A stretch of 34,728 bases of DNA, taken from CAZPMO01 sp964587515 (lineage in GTDB: Bacteria; Pseudomonadota; Alphaproteobacteria; MPNO01). Shown here one piece after another: positions 17,698-25,328 of this stretch. The number at the start of each line of letters is the position of its first letter. The first letter of the stretch is position 1. The notes under the pieces were generated by a model, which worked only from the letters and a program-made list of their open reading frames with translations, was not told where the DNA came from and searched no databases. The stretch is from assembly GCA_964587515.1 (NCBI GenBank), contig CAZPMO010000026.1, positions 1 to 34,728 on the forward strand. The letters run 5' to 3'. A program made the translations under genes and the position numbers.

Positions 17698-19389
17698 ATG
17701 AGCCATGACTACATCATCGTGGGCGGCGGTTCGGCCGGCTGCGTGCTGGCGAACCGGCTCTCGGCGGACCCGGGCAACAGCGTGCTGCTGATCGAAGCCG
17801 GCATGGACACCCCGCCGGACGCCACGCCCGCCGACATCCTCGACAGCTATCACCTCTCCCAGGCCAACCCGCGCTACAAGTGGATGCGGTTCAGGGCGTA
17901 TCTCCAGCCGGTCCCCCATAACGCGCCGGAACGCCCGCCGTTGCAGGGATACGACCAGGGCCGCGTGATGGGCGGCGGATCCTCCATCAACTATCAGGCC
18001 GCCAACCGGGGCACCCCCGACGATTACGACGAGTGGGAGTCCATGGGCGCGGCCGGCTGGGACTGGGACGGCGTGCTGCCTTTTTTCCGCAAGCTCGAAT
18101 CCGATCAGCAATTCGACGGACCGCTGCACGGCCAATCCGGACCCGTGCCGATCCGCCGCATCCCGCGCGAGAACTGGTCGGGTTTTTCCAGAGCCGTCGC
18201 GGAGTCCTTCGCGCAAGCCGACATGAAGTTCATCGAAGACCAAAACGGGGAATTCGACGACGGCTATTTCCAGACCACGGTCAACAATTTGCATGACCGG
18301 CGGGTATCGGCCGCCGCCGCGTATCTCGATACCGCGACCCGCGCCCGGCCCAACCTCACGATCCTGTCCAATGCCCAGGCGAAGCGGATCCGTTTCGACG
18401 GCCGCCGGGCGATCGGGGTCGAGATCGACCGCCAGGGCGACGAGGAATATCACGAGGGCCGGGAGATCGTCGTTTCCGCCGGGGCCAGTCATTCACCGGC
18501 CTTGCTGATGCGCTCAGGCGTTGGCCCCGCTTCGCATCTCCGCGACATGGGAATCGACATCGTCGCCGATCTGGCGGGCGTCGGCCAGAACATGCAGGAC
18601 CATCCCGGAATCTCGACCTTGTCCTATCTGCCGAGCGCCCTGCGTCACGCGCCGGATGTCGGTCCAGTGCTGCAGGTCGGCGCGCGTTATTCGTCGGACA
18701 TCGCGGAATGCGGACCCAACGACATGTATATCTCCGCCATCGGCCGGGCGATCTGGCACGCGGTCGGCTGCCGCCTCGCCAGCATGGCGACCTGGATCAA
18801 CAAGCCCTATTCACGGGGACAGATGCGGCTCGCGTCGCCCGATTGGCGCGACGAGCCGGTGGTAGAGCTCAACATGCTGTCTGACCCGCGCGACCTTGCG
18901 CGGATGAAGCTCGGCATGTTGCGCGTGGCCGCGTTGTTCGAAAACGGCCCGCTGGGGACCGAGTCGCGTGATCCGTTCTCGACCAACTACAATCGCCGCG
19001 CCCAGATCGTCACCGAAGTGACGGCCCGCAACAAATTCCTGACCGGTTTGATCGCCGTCCTGATGGATGGTCCGGGGCCGCTGCGACGCTCGGTCATCAA
19101 CCGCATTCTGCTGGGCGAGGATCTGGACCGGACGCTTCGGGGCGGTGACGCGGCGATCGAGGAACACGTCATGCGTCACGTGATCAGCATTCGCCACATC
19201 TCGTGCACCTGCCGGATGGGCCGCGACGACGACCCGACCTCCGTGACCGATCCCGGGGGTCGCGTCCATGGCATCGGCGGGCTGCGCGTCGCCGACGCTT
19301 CGGTGTTCCCGTCGGTGCCGCGCGCCAACACCAATATCCCGACCCTCATGACGGCGGAAAAAATCGCCGACGCCATCGTGTCGACCTAG
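17698..19389 (+). CDS. GMC-family FAD oxidoreductase (choline/alcohol dehydrogenase-like)
   Basis: A 563-residue flavoprotein. The N-terminal dinucleotide fold is IIVGGGSAGCVLANRLS (residues 6-22) followed by LLIEAG. The first GMC signature is around GRVMGGGSSINYQAANRG, the second around VVSAGASHSPALLMRSGVG. The C-terminus has SCTCRMG, GLRVADASVFPSVP and NTNIPTLMTAEKIADAI. GMC enzymes oxidise alcohols or aldehydes; the alcohol here is unknown. The frame is open further upstream inside the esterase gene, but the ATG at 17698, with GGGAC just before it, gives the canonical start. Being directly behind an esterase suggests ester cleavage followed by oxidation of the released alcohol, which is inference. 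Confidence 0.93.
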   Translation: MSHDYIIVGGGSAGCVLANRLSADPGNSVLLIEAGMDTPPDATPADILDSYHLSQANPRYKWMRFRAYLQPVPHNAPERPPLQGYDQGRVMGGGSSINYQAANRGTPDDYDEWESMGAAGWDWDGVLPFFRKLESDQQFDGPLHGQSGPVPIRRIPRENWSGFSRAVAESFAQADMKFIEDQNGEFDDGYFQTTVNNLHDRRVSAAAAYLDTATRARPNLTILSNAQAKRIRFDGRRAIGVEIDRQGDEEYHEGREIVVSAGASHSPALLMRSGVGPASHLRDMGIDIVADLAGVGQNMQDHPGISTLSYLPSALRHAPDVGPVLQVGARYSSDIAECGPNDMYISAIGRAIWHAVGCRLASMATWINKPYSRGQMRLASPDWRDEPVVELNMLSDPRDLARMKLGMLRVAALFENGPLGTESRDPFSTNYNRRAQIVTEVTARNKFLTGLIAVLMDGPGPLRRSVINRILLGEDLDRTLRGGDAAIEEHVMRHVISIRHISCTCRMGRDDDPTSVTDPGGRVHGIGGLRVADASVFPSVPRANTNIPTLMTAEKIADAIVST

Positions 19390-19403
19390 TTTAGCGAGGC
19401 GCG

Positions 19404-20261
19404 TTAGCTGACCTTCTCCCAGCTTCCATCTGACTGACGGCAGGCGGTGCCGTAACCTTCCTCGACCCGGCCGCCGACGACAATGGTGGTCTGATATTCG
19501 CGGCAGTAACGCCCGTCGCTTTCCTGATAGGTTTTTGTCGGGGTTACCCGATACTGTTCCCGACCGTCCGGATTTTGCCATTCGACAGCCCCACCATTGG
19601 GAGCGCGTTCAAGAGCCTGGCCGACGCAGTTCTGGTCGACCTGATCCATGGAACGACCGATGCTGCCGCCAACCAATGTTCCAAGAACCGTTCCACCAAT
19701 GACCGCCGCGATCTTGCCGTCGCCGCTACCGATTTTCGACCCAAGGAGTCCCCCGGCCGCCGCGCCGATGAGGCCGCCGACGATTTCGCGGTTGCAATTA
19801 CCCAAACCGCTCGTCGCGATCTTCACGGTATCGGCTACCGTCGCGTAACGATCGTGGCCATGGCGGCGATATTTGAGTTTTCGCGCCCGCTTGCGGTGAT
19901 AGCCGTGCGCCGAGGCCCAAGGGGGCGGCCCCCGGAAATGTTTTCTTTTCCGGGAGTGGTGTTTCATCTTCTTGCGATGCTTGCGCGATTCGCGTTCCTG
20001 CTCTTCGTGGTGTTTACGGGATTCCCGCTCCATCTCCTCGCGATGCTTGCGCGATTCCCGTTCCTCTTCCTCATAGTGCCTGGAGCGTTTTCGCCCGTGT
20101 TTGCGACGTTCCTTCCACCCATCCTTTTCATCGGCGACCTGAAACGAATTCGCCGAAGAAGCGGCGGGATATGGAGCGCGAGAGTCACCCATCCGATCGG
20201 CATGAACCGCTGTCGAGGCGGCCAGAAATGCCGCACCGTCGAAGAAAGCCCGAACAATCAT
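19404..20261 (-). CDS. Glycine-zipper envelope protein with charged repeat region
   Basis: A 285-residue protein in three parts. A short hydrophobic N-terminus (about 5-21, ending VHA) may be a signal peptide. Next comes a very basic/acidic His-Arg-Glu-Lys region (about 45-140) with three 11-residue repeats. Residues 161-204 form a glycine zipper (GGLIGAAAGGLLGSKIG ... GGTVLGTLVGGSIG). The C-terminal 75 residues (AVEWQNPDGREQYRVTP, CREYQTTIVVGG, GTACRQSDGSWE) resemble the 17-kDa surface-antigen family of alphaproteobacteria, usually outer-membrane associated. There is no lipobox cysteine. A GAGG lies 6 bases before the ATG. The gene converges with the GMC gene. The function is unknown; the charged region could bind metal or anionic polymers. 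Confidence 0.82.
   Translation of the reverse strand: MIVRAFFDGAAFLAASTAVHADRMGDSRAPYPAASSANSFQVADEKDGWKERRKHGRKRSRHYEEEERESRKHREEMERESRKHHEEQERESRKHRKKMKHHSRKRKHFRGPPPWASAHGYHRKRARKLKYRRHGHDRYATVADTVKIATSGLGNCNREIVGGLIGAAAGGLLGSKIGSGDGKIAAVIGGTVLGTLVGGSIGRSMDQVDQNCVGQALERAPNGGAVEWQNPDGREQYRVTPTKTYQESDGRYCREYQTTIVVGGRVEEGYGTACRQSDGSWEKVS
19965..20063 (-). repeat. Three tandem 33-bp coding repeats
   Basis: Residues 67-99 of the glycine-zipper protein are three 11-residue units: ERESRKHREEM, ERESRKHHEEQ and ERESRKHRKKM. The DNA units are near-identical 33-mers, consistent with slippage or recent expansion, so copy number may vary between strains. Confidence 0.85.
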
Positions 20262-20333
20262 CAGAACCTCTACGAGAATGTGAACGTTAGGAAGACGTTA
20301 GCACGGCCAAGCTGAACCGGTGATGAACAGGAA

Positions 20334-20447
20334 ATGATCGTCCATGCGGTCCTTCTCAATTCGATCGTCCACGGCTTCATATTCATGCTGCCCGGTATTG
20401 ATTTGGAGATCGAAGCCGTGACCCAATTCAAGGCCCTCAGAAGCTGA
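20334..20447 (+). pseudogene. 3' remnant of an HSL-family esterase gene
   Basis: The frame from 20334 to the TGA at 20445-20447 reads ...LLNSIVHGFIFMLPGID, then LEIEAVTQFKALRS. This lines up with the end of the intact esterase in this window, CLDSTIHGFMFMLAGID then AAVEAATESAHYLRD, including the catalytic-histidine motif HGF. Only about the last 35 residues survive; upstream there is an in-frame TGA at 20313-20315 and no esterase-like sequence. It is therefore a decayed fragment, not an expressed gene. It is diverged enough from the intact copy to be an older paralog rather than a fresh duplication. Confidence 0.75.
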
Positions 20448-20506
20448 GAATGGGGTTTCCTCTATTCTTGCTGGCTTAATGCTCGAACTCGAACGTTGCC
20501 TCATGG

Positions 20507-20918
20507 CTATAGGTTCGCAACGGCGCGCAGCCCGGTCATCGCGCTACGATTGGCGAAGCGGCCGGTTGCCGAATATGCCCAATATAATGACATCTGCCTG
20601 CGCCAAACCTGCCTCGATGCCGCCAGTAGAAATCGCCTCTACATTCGCGACCGACCCGTTAGAAACCTGAGCGAGCGCTATGAGGCCAGGAATGCCGCAG
20701 TTCTTGGGATCAATACATTTATCGCTACCGCTGATACCCTTGGCGATCAGCTTTCCGATCGGATAAAACGTTCCCGCCTTGCTAGCCGTTGCGATGCGGA
20801 ATATCTCCGTGGCCTCAACGCTCCGCGTATCCGCTGTCACGGCTACGAAGAGCGATCCTACCATGGCGACCAAGTACACTAATGATCGGAAATTGCTCCT
20901 CTGGATAATTAGACTCAT
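20507..20918 (-). pseudogene. Frameshifted, truncated TAXI TRAP solute-binding protein gene
   Basis: The 5' part is well preserved: a strong ribosome site GGGAGGAGG (20932-20924) 6 bases before the ATG at 20918, a signal peptide, then FRIATASKAGTFYPIGKLIA, as in TAXI-family binding proteins. VSNGSVANVEAISTGGIEAGLAQAD follows. At about 20582 one extra base breaks the frame. Dropping it gives DVIYWAYS, then ATGRFANRSAMTGLRAVANL, the expected continuation. A second break follows at the TAG at 20509-20507; one added base would restore NLYSHE. Beyond that no TAXI similarity is visible, so about half of the usual 320 or so residues is missing. A truncated 124-residue peptide could still be made. 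It is not a close copy of the intact TAXI gene at 24258. Confidence 0.82.
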
Positions 20919-21220
20919 ACTAACCTCCTCCCAAAAACTGCAATGTGTCGTTCTTGTTGGAGCTGACTGCCGTTTAACTCAATGTAGAACTATTCGATCC
21001 ACGGGCATCGTGAGGAACGGCACGATCTTCGTCAACCAGAACGTGATATTCAGCGGCGAGGCTGGTGAGTAAATACTGTCCGGTGAGCGAGCGTTAGCAA
21101 CTGAAGTTTCAATTGAATCGATATCGTATTGAGGACAAAGGAATCATGCCCCGGCATGCTTGTTTGATCCCGTCGCCGGTGAGAAAATACCGGCCTTCAA
21201 ATCAAAAACCGTGGGACAAG
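20919..21220. other. Low-GC intergenic region before the UbiD operon
   Basis: About 300 bases between the broken TAXI gene and the first UbiD gene. Base composition drops here: I counted 24 G/C in the 60 bases 20881-20940. A short plus-strand frame ending at 21072 contains GIVRNGTIFVNQNVIF, which might be another gene scrap, but I cannot assign it. The promoter of the UbiD operon should lie here; I cannot single out a convincing -35/-10 pair. An alternative start for the UbiD gene at 21146 has an AAAGGA just before it. Confidence 0.45.
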
Positions 21221-22690
21221 ATGACCGACCAGAAAGACGAGACGCCGGCCGCGCGGCCGAATTTCGGATATGAGGGGCTTCGCGAGTTGCTCGAACATTT
21301 CGAGGAGATGGGAGAGTTGGAGCGCGTCGAGGGCGCCGACTGGAAACTCGAGGTCGGCGCGGTCTCGGAAACCGTCGCGGCGCGCAATCCCGGCCGCGCG
21401 CCGGCGGTGCTGTTCGACAATATCGCCGGCTATCCCGAGGGTTTCCGGATACTCTCCGGCGCCGCCAACGCCTATCGCCGCCTCGCGGTCGTGCTGGGCC
21501 TGCCCGATCCGGAAAACGAGATGGATCTGGTTCTGAGCCTGCGCGCCCAAATGAAGAAGGAATTCAAGCTGATTCCGCCGGTCGAGGTCGCCGACGGCCC
21601 GATCCTCGAAAATATAGACCGCGACGACGATGTTGATCTGCTGAAGTTCCCGGCGCCCTTCGTCCATGAGCATGACGGCGGTCGCTATATCGGCACCGAC
21701 GACGTGATCATCATGCGCGACCCGGATACCGGATGGGTCAATTCCGCGACGTACCGCGTCATGGTGCACGACCGCAATACCACCGGGCTCTGGATGTCGC
21801 CCGGCAAGCACGGGCGCTTCATCCGCGAGAAATATCTCGACCGCGGCGAACCCTGCCCCGTGCTGATCTGCTGCGGTCAGGACCCGATGCTGTTCATTAC
21901 CGGCCATCAGGAAATCGACCCCGGCGTTGACGAACTCGCCTATGCGGGCGGCTTGCGCGGCCGACCCGTCCAGGTGATCCCGAGCGAAATCCACGGCCTG
22001 CCGATCCCGGCCCACGCCGAGGTGGTGCTCGAGGGCGAAATGTATCCCGGCGAATCCCGCGAGGAAGGACCATTTGGGGAGTTCATGGGCTATTACGCGT
22101 CCAACGCTTCCGATCAGCCGGTGGTCCGGGTGCGCCGGGTCTATCACCGCAATGATCCGATTCTGACGCTGGCCGTGCCGTCGCGCCCGCCGGAAAACTT
22201 CACCTTCGCCCGCGCCACCGTTAAATCGGCGATGATCTGGGACGAGATGGAAAAGGCCGGCATCCCCGGCGTCCAGGGCGTGTGGTGCCATGAAGCCGGC
22301 GCCGGGCGGCTGTTCAACGTGGTCTCGATCAAGCAGATGTATCCGGGTCACGCCACCCAGGCGGCGATGCTGGCGGCCAACTGCCACGCCGGCAACTATG
22401 CCGGGCGCTGGGTGGTGGTGGTTGACGAGGATATCGATCCGTCGAACATCTTCGACGTGGTGTGGGCCATGTCGACGCGCTGCGATCCGCCGGAGGACAT
22501 CCAGTACCTCAAACGGTCCTGGTCGACGCCGCTGGATCCGCTGCTGCGCGAGCCGCCCTACCATAATAACCGCGCCGTGGTGGACGCGTGCCGTCCCTAC
22601 GACTGGAAGGACGAATTCCCGCAGGTGGCCGAAGCCAGCCCCGATCTGAAGAAAAGCATCCGGGACAAGTGGCCGCATCTCTATGAATGA
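21221..22690 (+). CDS. UbiD-family decarboxylase, copy 1
   Basis: A 489-residue member of the UbiD family, enzymes that use prenylated FMN to decarboxylate (or carboxylate) aromatic and unsaturated acids. Family landmarks are NSATYRVMVHD (174-184), IPAHAEVVLEGE (262-273), EEGPFGEFMGYY (281-292) and VVDEDIDPSN. The start is uncertain: the ATG at 21221 fits the family's beginning (YEGLRELLEHFEEMGEL), while ATGs at 21146 and an earlier in-frame start would add a non-conserved leader. It is the first gene of a five-gene rightward run. Its paralog follows 77 bases on. A UbiX-type prenyltransferase to make the cofactor is not in the window. The substrate is not deducible. Confidence 0.92.
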   Translation: MTDQKDETPAARPNFGYEGLRELLEHFEEMGELERVEGADWKLEVGAVSETVAARNPGRAPAVLFDNIAGYPEGFRILSGAANAYRRLAVVLGLPDPENEMDLVLSLRAQMKKEFKLIPPVEVADGPILENIDRDDDVDLLKFPAPFVHEHDGGRYIGTDDVIIMRDPDTGWVNSATYRVMVHDRNTTGLWMSPGKHGRFIREKYLDRGEPCPVLICCGQDPMLFITGHQEIDPGVDELAYAGGLRGRPVQVIPSEIHGLPIPAHAEVVLEGEMYPGESREEGPFGEFMGYYASNASDQPVVRVRRVYHRNDPILTLAVPSRPPENFTFARATVKSAMIWDEMEKAGIPGVQGVWCHEAGAGRLFNVVSIKQMYPGHATQAAMLAANCHAGNYAGRWVVVVDEDIDPSNIFDVVWAMSTRCDPPEDIQYLKRSWSTPLDPLLREPPYHNNRAVVDACRPYDWKDEFPQVAEASPDLKKSIRDKWPHLYE

Positions 22691-22767
22691 CGGGCGCGGT
22701 TAGCGTGCTAACATAAATCTTCAAAGCGCCAAAAATGAGCGTTGGAAGACGTGGGGAGGAATACGGG

Positions 22768-24222
22768 ATGGAACGGGCCTATGATGGGCTGAGGTCTTTT
22801 CTCGCCGAGTGCGAAGAGCTGGGCGAGTTGCGGACGATTTCGGGTGCCGACTGGAATCTGGAAATCGGCGCGCTGACCGAATCCACGTCGGAGATGATCC
22901 CCGAGCCCCCCGCCCTGCTGTTCGACGACATCAAGGGATACCCCAGGGGCTTCCGGGTGCTTAGCCTGCCCACCGCGTCGCGGGTGCGCACCGCGCTGGC
23001 GCTGCGCCTGCCGACCGACATGCCGACCATGGATTTGGTGCGCGAGGCGGCGAAGCGGATCAAGGACGCGCCGTCCATGCCGCCGGTCGAGGTGGAGACC
23101 GGTCCGGTGATGCAGAACGTGATGCGCGACAACGAGGTAGACTTGTTCCAGTTCCCGGCGCTCCACGCCCACCGGCCCGACGGCGGCCGCTATATCGGCA
23201 CCGGCGATACGCTGATCAACAAGGACCCCGACGGCGATTTCGTGAACATGGGCACCTACCGCATGCAGGTGCACGAGAAGAACCTGCTGGGGCTGTGGCA
23301 GAGCCCGGGCCAGCAGGGTCGACGCATCGCCGAGAGCTACTGGAAGGAAGGCAAGCCCTGCCCCGTGGTGGCGACCTTCGGCGGCGACCCGCTGCTGCTG
23401 ATGGCGTCCTATACCAAGTTCGGCTGGGGCGTCTCGGAGCTTGCCGGCGCCGGCGGCATCCTGGGGCGCCCGGTGGAAGTGATTCCCGGGCCGCTGACCG
23501 GCCTGCCGATCCCGGCCCATGCGGAGATCGCGATCGAGGGCGAGATACCGCCGCCCGACGTCGAATCCCACGAAGAAGGCCCGTTCGGCGAATGGACCGG
23601 CTATTTCGCCGGCGGCACGCTGGGAACCGGCGAGAACCAGCCGGTGATCCGGGTCAAGGCAATCTATTACCGCGACGATCCGATCCTGTTGAACATGGCG
23701 CCGCAATGGCCTGGCGCGCCGCATCACGGCGTCCGCTTCGAAGGCGGCATCCTGATGGACCAGTTGGAGGCGGCTGGGGTTCCGGGCGTCAAGGGCGCCT
23801 ATATCCACAACGCTTTCCACGTCGTGGTCGCCATAGAGCAGCGCTACGCGGGCCATGCGAAACAGGCGGGAATGGCGACGCTGGGATGCGCCGCCGCCGC
23901 GCGCAACGGCCGCTTCGTGGTCATCGTCGACGAGGACATCGATCCTTCCAACATGAAGGAAGTCTGGTGGGCCATGACCAGCCGGGTCGATCCCGCCACC
24001 GATATCCAGACCGTCGATAATTGCTGGGCCTCGCCGCTCGATCCGCGCATGCCGCCCGAACTCAGCGCCGACGGGCCACACGTGAATTCCCGCGCCATTT
24101 TCTATGCGGTGCGTCCCTGGGAATGGAAGGACAAGTTCCCCATGGTCAACCGCATCGATGCCGACCAGCGCGCCGAAATGATCGAAAAGTACAAATCGAT
24201 ATTGCCGTTCCCCGGAAACTGA
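22768..24222 (+). CDS. UbiD-family decarboxylase, copy 2
   Basis: A 484-residue UbiD-family protein, clearly related to the one before it: YDGLRSFLAECEELGEL against YEGLRELLEHFEEMGEL, NMGTYRMQVHE (160-170), IPAHAEIAIEGE, EEGPFGEWTGYF and IVDEDIDPSN. The ATG at 22768 follows GGAGGA by 7 bases, which rules out the in-frame ATG at 22735. The pair is moderately, not closely, similar, so the two may take different substrates or form a mixed oligomer. It lies 35 bases before the TAXI binding-protein gene in what looks like one operon. Confidence 0.92.
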   Translation: MERAYDGLRSFLAECEELGELRTISGADWNLEIGALTESTSEMIPEPPALLFDDIKGYPRGFRVLSLPTASRVRTALALRLPTDMPTMDLVREAAKRIKDAPSMPPVEVETGPVMQNVMRDNEVDLFQFPALHAHRPDGGRYIGTGDTLINKDPDGDFVNMGTYRMQVHEKNLLGLWQSPGQQGRRIAESYWKEGKPCPVVATFGGDPLLLMASYTKFGWGVSELAGAGGILGRPVEVIPGPLTGLPIPAHAEIAIEGEIPPPDVESHEEGPFGEWTGYFAGGTLGTGENQPVIRVKAIYYRDDPILLNMAPQWPGAPHHGVRFEGGILMDQLEAAGVPGVKGAYIHNAFHVVVAIEQRYAGHAKQAGMATLGCAAAARNGRFVVIVDEDIDPSNMKEVWWAMTSRVDPATDIQTVDNCWASPLDPRMPPELSADGPHVNSRAIFYAVRPWEWKDKFPMVNRIDADQRAEMIEKYKSILPFPGN

Positions 24223-24257
24223 ACAACGAGAACCGTTTAAATAAGGGAGGAAACAAC

Positions 24258-25262
24258 ATGTCCAAGGGTAAAACACTCCGTACGATGGCCGTGGCGTCGG
24301 CCACCGCCATCGCGCTCACCGCGTCCGCAGCCTCGGCCCAGGAAGCCATTCGCTTCGGGACCTCGAGCGTCGGGAGCCTGTTCTATACGCTGGCCATCGG
24401 CGCCTCGGAAATCATCCACAAGCACGGCAAGCTGAACACCAACGTGGAGCCGGTCGGCGGCTCCACCGCCAGTCTCAATTCCCTGGCCGCGAAGAAGATC
24501 GAGCTCGCCATGGCAAATTCCTTCGCCTCGTTCTCGGCCTATTACGGCAAATACAAATTCAAGAAACCGGTCGACGTGCGGCTGGTGATCAAGGGACAGC
24601 CCAACTATCGCGGCCTGGTGGTGCGCAAGAAGGCGGGCATCAGGACGGCGGCCGACCTCAAGGGCAAGATCATCATCGGCAAACGCCGCGCCCTGCCGGA
24701 GAACGAACTGGTGATGCGCGCCATGATGAAGGCGCTCGGTCTTTCCGACGGCTCCATCAAGCTGGTCGCGACCACCAATTCACCGCAGATGTACAAGGCC
24801 CTCAGGGCCGGCAGCGTCGACGGCGCGATCATCCCGTTCAGCCCGCGCTCGGCGGCGCTGATCAAACCGATTCAGGACGACGTGATCGAATTCTTCGATC
24901 TCTCCAAGGCGGCGCGCGACGAGGCGATGAAGAGCGTGCCGGCCGCGTTCTACAAGCGCACCTTCAAGCCCGGCACCTTCAAGGACCAGAAAAAGCCCAT
25001 TTACAGCTTCGGGCTCAGCACCTATCTGGTCTCGCGACCCGATATCTCCAACGACATCATCTATCGCGTGGTGAAGGCGATCGACGAGAACACCAAGGAG
25101 TTCGCCACCTATCACAAGGCGGCGCGCCTCTATAACGCCAAGCGTACTCTCGCCGACATGAAGCTGCCGGTGCATGACGGTGCCATCCGCTACTTCAAGG
25201 AAAAAGGCTTGTGGACCGCGGCGCACGCCAAGCGCCAGGCGGAACTGCTGGCCAGCCGCTAA
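24258..25262 (+). CDS. TAXI-family TRAP transporter solute-binding protein
   Basis: A 334-residue periplasmic binding protein. A signal peptide with a lysine-rich start and an Ala/Thr-rich core ends near ASAASAQ (about residue 28). The mature protein starts IRFGTSSVGSLFYTLAIGASEII, split here as the TAXI fold's first strand and helix, then VEPVGGSTASLNSLAAKKIELAM and later NSPQMYKALRAGSVDGAI. TAXI proteins capture organic acids such as glutamate or 2-oxoglutarate-like ligands for TRAP permeases, driven by a sodium or proton gradient. A strong AGGGAGGA lies before the ATG. The permease gene follows after a hairpin. Sitting behind two decarboxylases suggests it delivers their carboxylated substrate. 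Confidence 0.93.
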   Translation: MSKGKTLRTMAVASATAIALTASAASAQEAIRFGTSSVGSLFYTLAIGASEIIHKHGKLNTNVEPVGGSTASLNSLAAKKIELAMANSFASFSAYYGKYKFKKPVDVRLVIKGQPNYRGLVVRKKAGIRTAADLKGKIIIGKRRALPENELVMRAMMKALGLSDGSIKLVATTNSPQMYKALRAGSVDGAIIPFSPRSAALIKPIQDDVIEFFDLSKAARDEAMKSVPAAFYKRTFKPGTFKDQKKPIYSFGLSTYLVSRPDISNDIIYRVVKAIDENTKEFATYHKAARLYNAKRTLADMKLPVHDGAIRYFKEKGLWTAAHAKRQAELLASR

Positions 25263-25271
25263 AAGCGACGA

Positions 25272-25300
25272 TCCGGGCGGGCCTTGTTTGCCCGCCCGGA
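25272..25300 (+). terminator. Perfect hairpin between binding-protein and permease genes
   Basis: TCCGGGCGGGC (25272-25282) and GCCCGCCCGGA (25290-25300) pair perfectly over 11 bp around a 7-base loop, 9 bases after the TAXI stop. No U-tract follows, so it is more likely an mRNA-stabilising or partial-attenuation element that gives more binding protein than permease, as in many transporter operons. Confidence 0.75.
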
Positions 25301-25328
25301 CACTTCTCATAAAACCGAGAACGCAGCC

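Noticed and set aside
19965..20063. CRISPR-like array
   Set aside because: The units are contiguous 33-mers inside a coding frame without spacers.
21197..24276. Long antisense open frames (about 490-520 residues) opposite both UbiD genes
   Set aside because: They mirror the high-GC third-position bias of the real genes, show no domain, and lie fully opposite recognised proteins.
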